A stretch of DNA of 6,738 nt, taken from a bacterium (GTDB taxonomy: Bacteria > Patescibacteriota > Minisyncoccia > Minisyncoccales > Minisyncoccaceae). The stretch spans positions 1 to 6,738 of the forward strand of contig JALNZJ010000042.1 in NCBI GenBank assembly GCA_023229485.1. The letters run 5' to 3'. Below the pieces are notes generated by a model. It ran no database searches. It had not been told where the DNA came from and worked only from the letters and a program-made list of their open reading frames with translations. Numbering within the stretch: position 1 is the first letter of the stretch; each line of letters begins with the position of its first letter. This document shows, in pieces, positions 1-5,456 of this stretch. The position numbers and the translations under genes were made by a program.

Positions 1-651
1 CAATGCTAAGACAGCAAACAAAATAGTCTGTTCTTGATTGGTCTTATCTGCGATATTAAGGAAAGAACCTATACCCGTACTCATTCCGATCATTTCTACT
101 CCGATAATGGTTTCCCACCCCATTGCAATACCAATTATTGATCCACTTATTACGGCTGGAAAAATACATGGCAAAATATAATATACTATTTTTTTTAATC
201 CTTTAGCTCCAAATATTTCTGCGGCCTCACTCAGATCTGTTTTTAACTCCTTAAGTTGAGCTAAGATAGAAAATAGTATTGGCCATAGCATTGCTGTTGT
301 TGCGAAGACTATAACCATTTCATTGGTATATCCAAACCAAATTACAAAAAATGGTATTAAGGCAAATGATGGAATATTTTGCATAATATCGAATAGTGAA
401 GTAAAAAAATTACTGAATTTACTTCTCCATAGCGAAATCGCTAAAATAATTGATAAAGCTAGAGAAATTAAATATGCAAATGATAATCTGTAAAAAGAAA
501 TCGACAGATTGTAAAAAATAGCTTCAATATCAATTTTATTGATTTTTCCCAATATAATTATTGCTAAAAATGGAACTATTATTATACAAAAAGCACCTAA
601 CAAATGCCACCCATTCTTATATATTTTAAAATATTTGCCAGTCTTATTCAT
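1..651 (-). CDS. ABC importer permease, SsuC/TauC-like family (partial, C-terminus off the left edge)
   Basis: Inner-membrane permease subunit of a binding-protein-dependent ABC importer of the nitrate/sulfonate/taurine type. I translated it by hand: the frame is open from ATG at 651 to the window edge, giving 217 codons and no stop. Family members are usually about 250 residues, so only a short C-terminus is missing. Hydrophobic segments lie at roughly residues 17-35, 56-75, 95-107, 111-133, 162-180 and from 207. The cytoplasmic EAA loop that docks on the ATPase is clear at about 142-161: EAAEIFGAKGLKKIVYYILP, with the conserved EAA, the Gly seven residues on and the closing Pro. The RLSFAY segment (55-60) fits the start of the family's transmembrane domain. 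No Shine-Dalgarno precedes the ATG, but an extended -10 box lies 17 nt upstream. The substrate cannot be read from the permease; the ATPase and binding protein would be expected further left. Confidence 0.85.
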   Translation of the reverse strand, partial: MNKTGKYFKIYKNGWHLLGAFCIIIVPFLAIIILGKINKIDIEAIFYNLSISFYRLSFAYLISLALSIILAISLWRSKFSNFFTSLFDIMQNIPSFALIPFFVIWFGYTNEMVIVFATTAMLWPILFSILAQLKELKTDLSEAAEIFGAKGLKKIVYYILPCIFPAVISGSIIGIAMGWETIIGVEMIGMSTGIGSFLNIADKTNQEQTILFAVLAL

Positions 652-801
652 ATAATTATTTTGAATATATTATATCAAATCAAATAGTAATTTCCTAATA
701 TGAGCGAGAGATATATTAAATAAAATATTAGCTGTAATTTTTTGGATTTAATCTTAAGGACGAATTTTATAAGCTTTTTTAAATTTAGGCTCATAATTAG
801 C
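652..801. other. Intergenic gap between the zincin and permease genes
   Basis: 150 nt of very AT-rich sequence holding the permease promoter element (669-677). It also contains an 8-bp inverted repeat, TATAAGCT/AGCTTATA (768-775 and 799-806), that overlaps the zincin stop codon. That repeat has a 23-nt loop and no T-run, so I do not call it a terminator. No other gene is visible. Confidence 0.5.
669..677 (-). promoter_or_regulatory. Extended -10 promoter element for the permease gene
   Basis: Reading leftward, the sequence is TGATATAAT, a perfect TATAAT with a TGn extension. It ends 17 nt before the ATG at 651, so the predicted transcript would have only about 10 nt of leader. The -35 region (TTAGGA-like, about 18 bp upstream) is weak, which is tolerated with an extended -10. 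In DNA this AT-rich a TATAAT can arise by chance. Confidence 0.5.
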
Positions 802-1200
802 TTATATTATCATTCCATCTTCTTTTTTACTCTTGTGTCTTTTTTCGGCCATCCTTACCTGTTCTTCATTCATTCCAAAATAATGACCTATTTCGTGCCA
901 AACTGTATCTTTAACTATTCGCTTTATTTCTTCATCTGACTTTGCTAATGAGATTATCGGATTTTTAAAAATTGTTATTTTGTCTGGAGCTACTTGTCCA
1001 TATTCCCACCTTCTAGTTCTTGGAATACCTTCATAGAGACCAAACAAAACATAACTATTTTTGATGTTTAGTTTTTTTAATTGCTGAGGAGTTGGATTAT
1101 TTTCTACTACGATTGCAACATTAACTATTTTATCCAAAAACTCTTTTGGAATTGCAGCTATCCCCTCTCTAACTAATTTTTCAAATTCTTCACTTTCCAT
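802..1200 (-). CDS. Minimal zincin-like zinc metallopeptidase (Zincin_1/DUF1025-type)
   Basis: Small predicted zinc metallopeptidase of 132 residues, the usual size for this single-domain family. The catalytic motif is HEIGHYFGMNEE at residues 102-113: His102 and His106 as zinc ligands, Glu103 as general base, Gly109, and Glu112 as likely third ligand (HExxHxxGxxE). The N-terminus is helical (EEFEKLVREGIAAIP), followed by a hydrophobic strand (VNVAIVVE) and the segment VLFGLYEGIPRTRR, all typical of the family. There is no signal peptide or membrane helix, so it should be cytoplasmic. Physiological substrates are not known to me. The ATG at 1200 has a good Shine-Dalgarno, AAGGA at 1212-1208, 7 nt upstream. 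It lies 19 nt after the small Cys-containing gene on the same strand, so the two are probably one operon with this gene second. The C-terminal tail is Lys-rich. Confidence 0.88.
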   Translation of the reverse strand: MESEEFEKLVREGIAAIPKEFLDKIVNVAIVVENNPTPQQLKKLNIKNSYVLFGLYEGIPRTRRWEYGQVAPDKITIFKNPIISLAKSDEEIKRIVKDTVWHEIGHYFGMNEEQVRMAEKRHKSKKEDGMII

Positions 1201-1219
1201 TTTTTAATCCTTATCTCGT

Positions 1220-1432
1220 TTATTCTTTGTTAATTGTCTTGCTTAGTCCTTCCCATTCATCTAAGGTTAATCTTTTCATATTTTCACCGTGCAAAATTTC
1301 CCCTGCAATTAGCTTATAAAGCAAATAAGGAGTTGCACATTCACTACAATTGGTTTTACCGCCAAAGCTGCAATAGCCTTGCTCTCTCCAAAGTTTCAAG
1401 CAAAAATTTAGTTCTTCTTTTAAATTTTTCAT
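1220..1432 (-). CDS. Small Cys-containing protein of unknown function
   Basis: I do not recognise a characterised family. From the ATG at 1432 the protein is 70 residues (MKNLKEELNF...). The frame also reaches a TTG at 1450, but that TTG overlaps the best -10 box, so the ATG is preferred. The centre holds C-x7-C-x2-C (Cys21, Cys29, Cys32, in GYCSFGGKTNCSECATP), plus Cys11 and a His at 48, which could bind zinc or iron or form disulfides. The remainder looks helical, with YLLYKLIAGEILHGENMKRL and a charged end. It has no signal peptide or membrane segment. It precedes the zincin peptidase by 19 nt on the same strand and is probably co-transcribed, so it could be a partner, regulator or substrate; that is only an inference from position. 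Length, composition and the clean stop support a real gene. Confidence 0.7.
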   Translation of the reverse strand: MKNLKEELNFCLKLWREQGYCSFGGKTNCSECATPYLLYKLIAGEILHGENMKRLTLDEWEGLSKTINKE

Positions 1433-1440
1433 TGATTTAT

Positions 1441-1469
1441 ATTTTAGCAAATTAAACGAGAAATATCTA
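1441..1469 (-). promoter_or_regulatory. Leftward promoter for the small Cys protein/zincin operon
   Basis: Reading leftward: TAGATA at 1469-1464 (4 of 6 matches to the -35 consensus), a 17-bp spacer, then TGCTAAAAT, an extended -10 with the hexamer at 1446-1441. Only 8 nt separate the -10 from the ATG at 1432, so transcription would begin at or within a few bases of the start codon, giving a leaderless or nearly leaderless mRNA. No Shine-Dalgarno is present, which fits. Confidence 0.5.
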
Positions 1470-1521
1470 TTAATTCACTTTGCTTGCTATTCATAACTAC
1501 CCTATCCGTTTATTCTTTTGG

Positions 1522-1561
1522 TTGACCGAAGTGATATATAATTTTATACTTTAGGTATAAT
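1522..1561 (+). promoter_or_regulatory. Rightward promoter(s) for the glutaredoxin/FTR operon
   Basis: TTGACC at 1522-1527 and TATACT at 1545-1550 are separated by exactly 17 bp, a strong sigma70-type match. A second -10-like TATAAT lies at 1556-1561, 13 nt before the ATG at 1575, but its -35 is poor. Either start would give a short leader (roughly 7-18 nt). No Shine-Dalgarno precedes the ATG. The region sits between divergent genes, so both directions could share control. Confidence 0.6.
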
Positions 1562-1574
1562 ATCTTATAAAGCT

Positions 1575-1865
1575 ATGCCATATCAAAAATATATTGAAAC
1601 AGTTCCTGGCAGTGCAACTAACAAGATATTTCTTTTTACCTTGAGTACTTGTGTTTGGTGCAAAAAAACGAAGCAACTTCTGAAGGATTTGGGACTAGAA
1701 TACCAATTCGTTGATGTTGATTTACTTGGAATGACTGATCAAATCTCCGCTTATAATGAAATCGAAAAATACAATCCAAAAATATTTTTTCCAACTATAA
1801 TTATAAACGACGGACAAGGCGTAATTTCTGGGTTTAACGAAGAAAAAATTAAAGCATTAATATAA
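1575..1865 (+). CDS. Glutaredoxin-family thiol-disulfide protein
   Basis: Small cytoplasmic thioredoxin-fold protein of 96 residues, predicted to reduce or exchange disulfides. After an N-terminal extension of about 16 residues comes strand IFLFTLSTC with the active-site C26-V-W-C29 followed by Lys, at the N-end of helix KKTKQLLKDLG. Strand YQFVDVDL follows, then the cis-Pro loop FFPTIII (Pro73) and the final GFNEEKIKALI helix. CVWC differs from the classical CPYC of glutathione-linked glutaredoxins and matches the glutaredoxin-like proteins found beside ferredoxin-linked reductases. The ATG at 1575 is the only sensible start: it gives the normal fold length and sits just downstream of a promoter. 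The stop overlaps the next start (TAATG at 1863-1867), so this gene and the FTR-rubredoxin gene are translationally coupled. The neighbour is the natural candidate reductase for this protein. Confidence 0.9.
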   Translation: MPYQKYIETVPGSATNKIFLFTLSTCVWCKKTKQLLKDLGLEYQFVDVDLLGMTDQISAYNEIEKYNPKIFFPTIIINDGQGVISGFNEEKIKALI

Positions 1866-2386
1866 TGGAAAATATAAAAGTTGAAAAACAGGAAATAGCA
1901 GATTTGTTCAACAGTCTTGAGTTGCTTAATAAAAAAAGAAATTATTATTTCAATTTTGACAAATCATTTACCTGTATGATTCTTGAAGGATTATTGGTGA
2001 ATAAAAAAAGATATGGACATATGACTTGCCCTTGCCGAATTGCAAATGGAAAACGAGACCAAGATCTTGATATAATCTGCCCTTGTGATTATAGGGATGC
2101 TGACGTAAGTCAATATGGAAATTGTTTTTGCGGACTCTACCTGAGTCGTCAGAAATATAATAATAAAATTCCGACGTCTCCTATTGCTGAGCGAAGACCA
2201 AATAATAAAATATTAATTAATAAAAATATGGAAGAAGAAACACAACAAGATAAAAAAATATTTCCTATGTGGAGATGTAATGTCTGTGGATATATATGTG
2301 CAAGGGACGATACTCCCGATGTTTGCCCGATTTGTGGAGCTGAAAAGGATAGATTTTCTAAAACCAAAGAAACTGTCTCAGAATAA
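1865..2386 (+). CDS. Ferredoxin-thioredoxin reductase catalytic (beta) subunit fused to a rubredoxin domain
   Basis: Predicted ferredoxin-dependent disulfide reductase of 173 residues. Residues 1-95 form the FTR catalytic domain with the three signature pairs C55-P-C57, C72-P-C74 and C87-F-C89. By family analogy Cys55, 72, 74 and 87 hold the [4Fe-4S] cluster, and Cys57/Cys89 are the redox disulfide that reacts with the target. Cys37 is extra. After a polar linker (about 96-130, rich in Lys, Asn and Glu), residues 134-165 form a rubredoxin-like iron site: WRC138NVC141GY ... C154PIC157GAEKD. No FTR variable subunit is seen nearby, so the rubredoxin domain may act as built-in electron relay or docking site. 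FTR-rubredoxin fusions are known from methanogens, as I recall. The ATG overlaps the glutaredoxin stop by one base (TAATG), implying coupled translation and a shared job. Spacing between the motifs is X14 and X12, not the plant X16 and X8. Confidence 0.92.
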   Translation: MENIKVEKQEIADLFNSLELLNKKRNYYFNFDKSFTCMILEGLLVNKKRYGHMTCPCRIANGKRDQDLDIICPCDYRDADVSQYGNCFCGLYLSRQKYNNKIPTSPIAERRPNNKILINKNMEEETQQDKKIFPMWRCNVCGYICARDDTPDVCPICGAEKDRFSKTKETVSE

Positions 2387-2403
2387 TATCAATTATCTCA
2401 ATT

Positions 2404-2427
2404 AAAAAAAGACTGAATAATCAGCCT
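2404..2427 (-). terminator. Intrinsic terminator of the 81-residue gene
   Basis: Reading leftward directly after the stop codon: AGGCTGA, loop TTAT, TCAGTCT, a 7-bp stem with one G-U pair (2427-2421 with 2416-2410), followed by a run of six T. This is compact but well formed for the minus strand. It lacks a T-run on the plus strand, so it is not an obvious terminator for the FTR-rubredoxin gene that ends at 2386. Confidence 0.65.
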
Positions 2428-2673
2428 CTATTTCGCTAATCTGCGAAAATCATTGAACATTAAAAGATAGCCTTCCACAGCGAGAACGTCTGTTTTTGAT
2501 CTCTTTGCTACTTCCCTAATCAAGCTTGAAAGCTGATTGTAGAAATTAGCAACTCCACTGCAATCCCCTTTTTTGATTAACTCAGAGATCTTGATACAGA
2601 GATTGATAATCTTGTTAAGATCGTCTGAATCTTGCCCGAAATTAAAAGTACTCTTTACTTCCTCTTTTTCCAT
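2428..2673 (-). CDS. Hypothetical small helical protein
   Basis: I do not recognise a family for this 81-residue protein. It is predicted to be mostly alpha-helical and cytoplasmic: an acidic N-terminus (MEKEEVKSTFNFGQDSDD), a helix around LNKIINLCIKISELIKKGD, then FYNQLSSLIREVAKRS and LAVEGYLLMFNDFRRLAK. It has two cysteines (26 and 38), no known motif, no signal peptide and no membrane segment. It is a credible gene because it has a strong Shine-Dalgarno (AAAAGGT, 7 nt before the ATG at 2673), a plausible promoter about 50 nt upstream, and an intrinsic terminator starting directly after its stop. It therefore looks like a single-gene transcription unit. It converges with the FTR-rubredoxin gene, with 41 nt between the stops. 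The spacing of hydrophobic residues would suit a small helical bundle or an adaptor; that is only inference. Confidence 0.7.
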   Translation of the reverse strand: MEKEEVKSTFNFGQDSDDLNKIINLCIKISELIKKGDCSGVANFYNQLSSLIREVAKRSKTDVLAVEGYLLMFNDFRRLAK

Positions 2674-2720
2674 AAGTGCACCTTTTTAAAACTAGCACAA
2701 GAAAAATAAAAAAACAACAA

Positions 2721-2750
2721 AATATATCACCGTTTATAAAATTGATGCAA
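2721..2750 (-). promoter_or_regulatory. Promoter for the 81-residue gene
   Basis: Reading leftward: TTGCAT (2750-2745), an 18-bp spacer, then TATATT (2726-2721) preceded by a TGA extended -10. The leader would be about 40 nt and carries the Shine-Dalgarno. A second, weaker TTGTTT-17-TAGTTT lies closer to the gene. Confidence 0.45.
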
Positions 2751-2764
2751 TGAAGTTGTTGAAA

Positions 2765-2794
2765 TTTAAAAGCACCCTATTGGGTGCTTTTAAA
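2765..2794 (-). terminator. Strong rho-independent terminator after the beta-helix membrane protein gene
   Basis: A perfect 13-bp inverted repeat (2765-2777 with 2782-2794), with core AAAAGCACCC / GGGTGCTTTT, a 4-nt loop and flanking A/T runs. It begins 7 nt past the stop at 2802. No plus-strand gene ends here, so it most likely serves the minus-strand gene, though the symmetric A/T runs could work both ways. Confidence 0.85.
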
Positions 2795-2801
2795 AACTAA
2801 T

Positions 2802-3938
2802 TTATTCAATTTCTTTTCTTTTTTCAGCGAAGGCTAAGATTGTGCCTCCCACACCCCACCATAGTCCGAGGATAAAAAATATAAATCCTAAAAATGGAAT
2901 CATTAATAAAAGATATCCAACAAGAACACCAATTAATGAATTAACTAAAAATTTACTCGCTTTTTTCTTTAATATTTTTTTTATCAGTATTTCGCCAAGA
3001 GATATGCCCGAAAAAAATAGTGAAAGAAGCAAAATTAGAATCCACATCAGGAGACAAACTATTCCGAGAAACGCTCCTATTCCCGTAATAATTAAAATTA
3101 TTCCTATGATTGGAAGCATAAAAAATGAGATTGCTCCAATTCCAACTGATTTCCAAGCACTACTTGTCATTTGCTTGCTGATATCCTCTACGCCACTTCC
3201 TCCAATAACAACGATTGCCAACGTTGTTAGGATAATGGCTATTATAAATCCTATTGAGCTAAGTATGATGGTTTTGACATCTTCTTTATTTTCTCCTTTT
3301 GGAATATATTTATTCGTTACTCCAGTTATATTACCTCCATTGTTTTTAATTTCTCCAAAAGCATTATAGTTCACATTTCCATTAACAATGGCCCCGGAAT
3401 TCAAAAACAAACCAACATTACTACTATCTTGTTCTTCTGAGTAAAAATTAATATTTTGATTAACTGTGCCATTTACTTTTAAAATACTACTCGTGACATC
3501 GAGACTACCAGCGACTATTCCATTAATGTTGATTTCTTGTCCCGTCGCAATCAAATCTCTTCCTATTGATCCATTTTTTTCAACGATTATAATTTTTCCG
3601 AAAGCAAGAACAGACCTTTCGATTTTGCCATTTATTTTTATTTCTTCAGATGCACATCTAATATTTCCGTTTATTTCTCCATTAATTATCACTTCCCTTC
3701 CAGCACAAATTAAATCACCGTTTATTTTTCCATTTACATATATCCTTTCTCCAAAAGCAAAAGCATCTCCGTTAACTTCATTATCAATAGTGACACTTGA
3801 ACCAGCTAAAAAAGCATTACCTTCTATTGGCACTCCCTGAGAAAGAATACTCTCCCCTTCTGCCATCGTAATAGCTGAAGCTATTCCAAATGGAAGCATT
3901 ATTGCTACAGCTAACAATGAATAAAAATATTTTTTCAT
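2802..3938 (-). CDS. Exported bactofilin-like (polymer-forming beta-helix) protein with four C-terminal membrane helices
   Basis: Predicted envelope protein of 378 residues. Residues 1-22 are a signal peptide: MKKYFY, a hydrophobic core, and an Ala-x-Ala-type site near IASA/I. Residues 30-207 are a beta-helix built of about 17-residue rungs with the pattern I-x-[VI]-N-G-x-[IV]-x-G-[DN]-[LIV], e.g. IYVNGKINGDLICAGRE, VIINGEINGNIRCASEE, ININGIVAGSLDV and LKVNGTVNQNINF. This is the bactofilin/polymer-forming signature. A basic linker precedes four membrane helices at about 222-246, 264-288, 290-312 and 334-369, and the tail is charged (AEKRKEIE). Bactofilins proper are cytoplasmic; the signal peptide here puts the helix outside the membrane, so a surface scaffold or adhesion role is likelier than a cytoskeletal one (inference). 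The ATG has no Shine-Dalgarno. It lies 33 nt after the ABC exporter gene on the same strand, with no terminator between. Confidence 0.85.
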   Translation of the reverse strand: MKKYFYSLLAVAIMLPFGIASAITMAEGESILSQGVPIEGNAFLAGSSVTIDNEVNGDAFAFGERIYVNGKINGDLICAGREVIINGEINGNIRCASEEIKINGKIERSVLAFGKIIIVEKNGSIGRDLIATGQEININGIVAGSLDVTSSILKVNGTVNQNINFYSEEQDSSNVGLFLNSGAIVNGNVNYNAFGEIKNNGGNITGVTNKYIPKGENKEDVKTIILSSIGFIIAIILTTLAIVVIGGSGVEDISKQMTSSAWKSVGIGAISFFMLPIIGIILIITGIGAFLGIVCLLMWILILLLSLFFSGISLGEILIKKILKKKASKFLVNSLIGVLVGYLLLMIPFLGFIFFILGLWWGVGGTILAFAEKRKEIE

Positions 3939-3953
3939 ATATTTATTTTATTA

Positions 3954-3959
3954 ATTATA
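3954..3959 (-). promoter_or_regulatory. Possible -10 box before the beta-helix protein gene
   Basis: A perfect TATAAT read leftward, ending 15 nt before the ATG at 3938, but with no convincing -35 and no TGn extension. It could give a short-leader transcript independent of the ABC exporter. The 33-nt gap also fits read-through from that gene. Confidence 0.3.
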
Positions 3960-3971
3960 ATTTACTTTAAT

Positions 3972-5456
3972 TTAATTTCCTCCTACAATGACTGTTTGAA
4001 TATTTATCATTTTTTTATATGCCTCGCATTTTTTTAATAAATAACTATGCGTGCCCTCTCCTACTACTTTTCCTTTTTCAAATACAATAATTTTGTCAGC
4101 ATCTTTAATCGTTGAGAGCCGATGAGCAATAATAATCGTCGTTCTTCCTTTTGAAGCCTTTTCAATTGACTCCCTAATCATTGCCTCATTCTCAACATCT
4201 AAACTTGAGGTGGCTTCATCAAAAATAAGTATAGAAGGATTTTTAATTAATGCTCTTGCAATTCCTACTCGTTGTCTTTCTCCGCCTGAAAGTTTTATTC
4301 CTTTTTCTCCAACAAAGGTATCTACTCCATTTTCTAAATTATTTAAAAATCCGTCTATTCTTGCCATCTCTAAGGATTTTCGTAATTGAACGTCTTCAAT
4401 GTTTTCATTTGTCCCAAAAAGGATATTGTACCTAAGTGTGTTATCAAACAATGAAACGTCCTGAGGAACAATTCCTATTTTTGATCGATAACTTAAAAGT
4501 GATAAGTTTTTGAGATCCTTGCCATCAATAAGAATTTTTCCTTTTTGAGGATCATAGGCTCTAACTAAAAGATTTATCAATGTGGATTTTCCTGCCCCAC
4601 TATGTCCAACAATTGCTACTCTTTGCCCAGCTTCAATTATTAAATTTATACCCTTTAAAACATGCTCTCTATTTTTTTCTTTTTTAATTTTTAAAATCCC
4701 ATCTTCATCAAACTCTTCCCTAGATGAATATTTAAAATAAATATCTTTAAATTCAATTCTTCCTTTTATTTCATTAACTATAATAGGATTATCTTTTTCT
4801 TTAATGTCTGATTCGATTTCCATAAGCGTAAAATAGTTTTTAATTGATTCATATTGTTGGGTGACACGCCTATGGATACTAGTCAAATACCCCATTCTGT
4901 CGAAAACCCTAAAAGACCAAGTGAATAGGACCATTAAAAATCCTGGAGTATAAACTCCGGCATAAACTAAATAAACTCCTACTACTAAGATAATGAATTT
5001 TGTAATGTCGGCGGCAAAGCTTCTTTTTTGCACAAAAGATGCAAAGGTTAGCCATACTTTTTTATTTAATTTATTTATTTTTTCATAGCTATGATCATAT
5101 TCTTCCGAAATCTTTTTTTCTTTAGCGTTTACTTTAACTAATGAAGCGTTTCTTAAAAATTCGCTCTGCTGTTTATCTGATTCTACATATAATTCCTGAG
5201 TTTTCTTTAAATCTTCCCCTATCGCAAAATTTGAGTATATACTAATCCAAATAAAAATTGATATGCCAATTAAAATTATTAAACCAAAAATTGGTGCTAC
5301 GATTAGCAGTCCGATTATTGTTACTAATAATTGCAAAAATATTGGAATAACTTCATAGATTAAATTGTATCCAAAATTTACTAAAGCTGTTTGTCCCCTA
5401 TCAATTACGCTTTTTTTAATTCCAGAATTTTGATTTTCATGTTGGCCAATAGAAAA
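3972..5456 (-). CDS. ABC exporter half-transporter, C-terminal part (TM3-6 and ATPase domain), in the -1 frame
   Basis: Continuation of the exporter whose N-terminus is encoded at 5405-5809 in another frame. The -1 frame runs open from the slippery site to a stop at 3972 (494 residues, completing a 612-residue protein, normal for this class). It begins FSIGQHENQNSGIKKSVI, the expected segment after TM2, then TM3-4 (about 158-193) and TM5-6 (about 270-305). The ATPase domain is complete: Walker A GHSGAGKST (402-410), Q-loop Gln450, signature LSGGERQ (507-513), Walker B ILIFDEA with Glu532, D-loop SSLD and His563. A charged insert of about 20 residues follows the A-loop (SREEFDEDGILKIKKEK). The frame has no start codon upstream; the first usable one is TTG at 5336, inside TM3 and without a Shine-Dalgarno, so a separate functional product is unlikely. 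It would act as a dimer in the cytoplasmic membrane; the substrate is unknown. Confidence 0.85.
   Translation of the reverse strand, partial: FSIGQHENQNSGIKKSVIDRGQTALVNFGYNLIYEVIPIFLQLLVTIIGLLIVAPIFGLIILIGISIFIWISIYSNFAIGEDLKKTQELYVESDKQQSEFLRNASLVKVNAKEKKISEEYDHSYEKINKLNKKVWLTFASFVQKRSFAADITKFIILVVGVYLVYAGVYTPGFLMVLFTWSFRVFDRMGYLTSIHRRVTQQYESIKNYFTLMEIESDIKEKDNPIIVNEIKGRIEFKDIYFKYSSREEFDEDGILKIKKEKNREHVLKGINLIIEAGQRVAIVGHSGAGKSTLINLLVRAYDPQKGKILIDGKDLKNLSLLSYRSKIGIVPQDVSLFDNTLRYNILFGTNENIEDVQLRKSLEMARIDGFLNNLENGVDTFVGEKGIKLSGGERQRVGIARALIKNPSILIFDEATSSLDVENEAMIRESIEKASKGRTTIIIAHRLSTIKDADKIIVFEKGKVVGEGTHSYLLKKCEAYKKMINIQTVIVGGN

Noticed and set aside
768..806. 8-bp inverted repeat TATAAGCT/AGCTTATA as a terminator for the zincin gene
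   Set aside because: The loop is 23 nt, the stem is AT-rich, it overlaps the stop codon, and no T-run follows on either strand.
1433..1450. TTG start at 1450 for the small Cys protein
   Set aside because: It overlaps the likely -10 box and has no Shine-Dalgarno. The ATG at 1432 gives a cleaner start.
2842..3369. Long open frame on the plus strand opposite the beta-helix gene
   Set aside because: Its composition is Ile/Pro-rich and meaningless, it mirrors the antisense of a clearly real gene with signal peptide and repeats, and no start signals support it. The same applies to 3466-3840.
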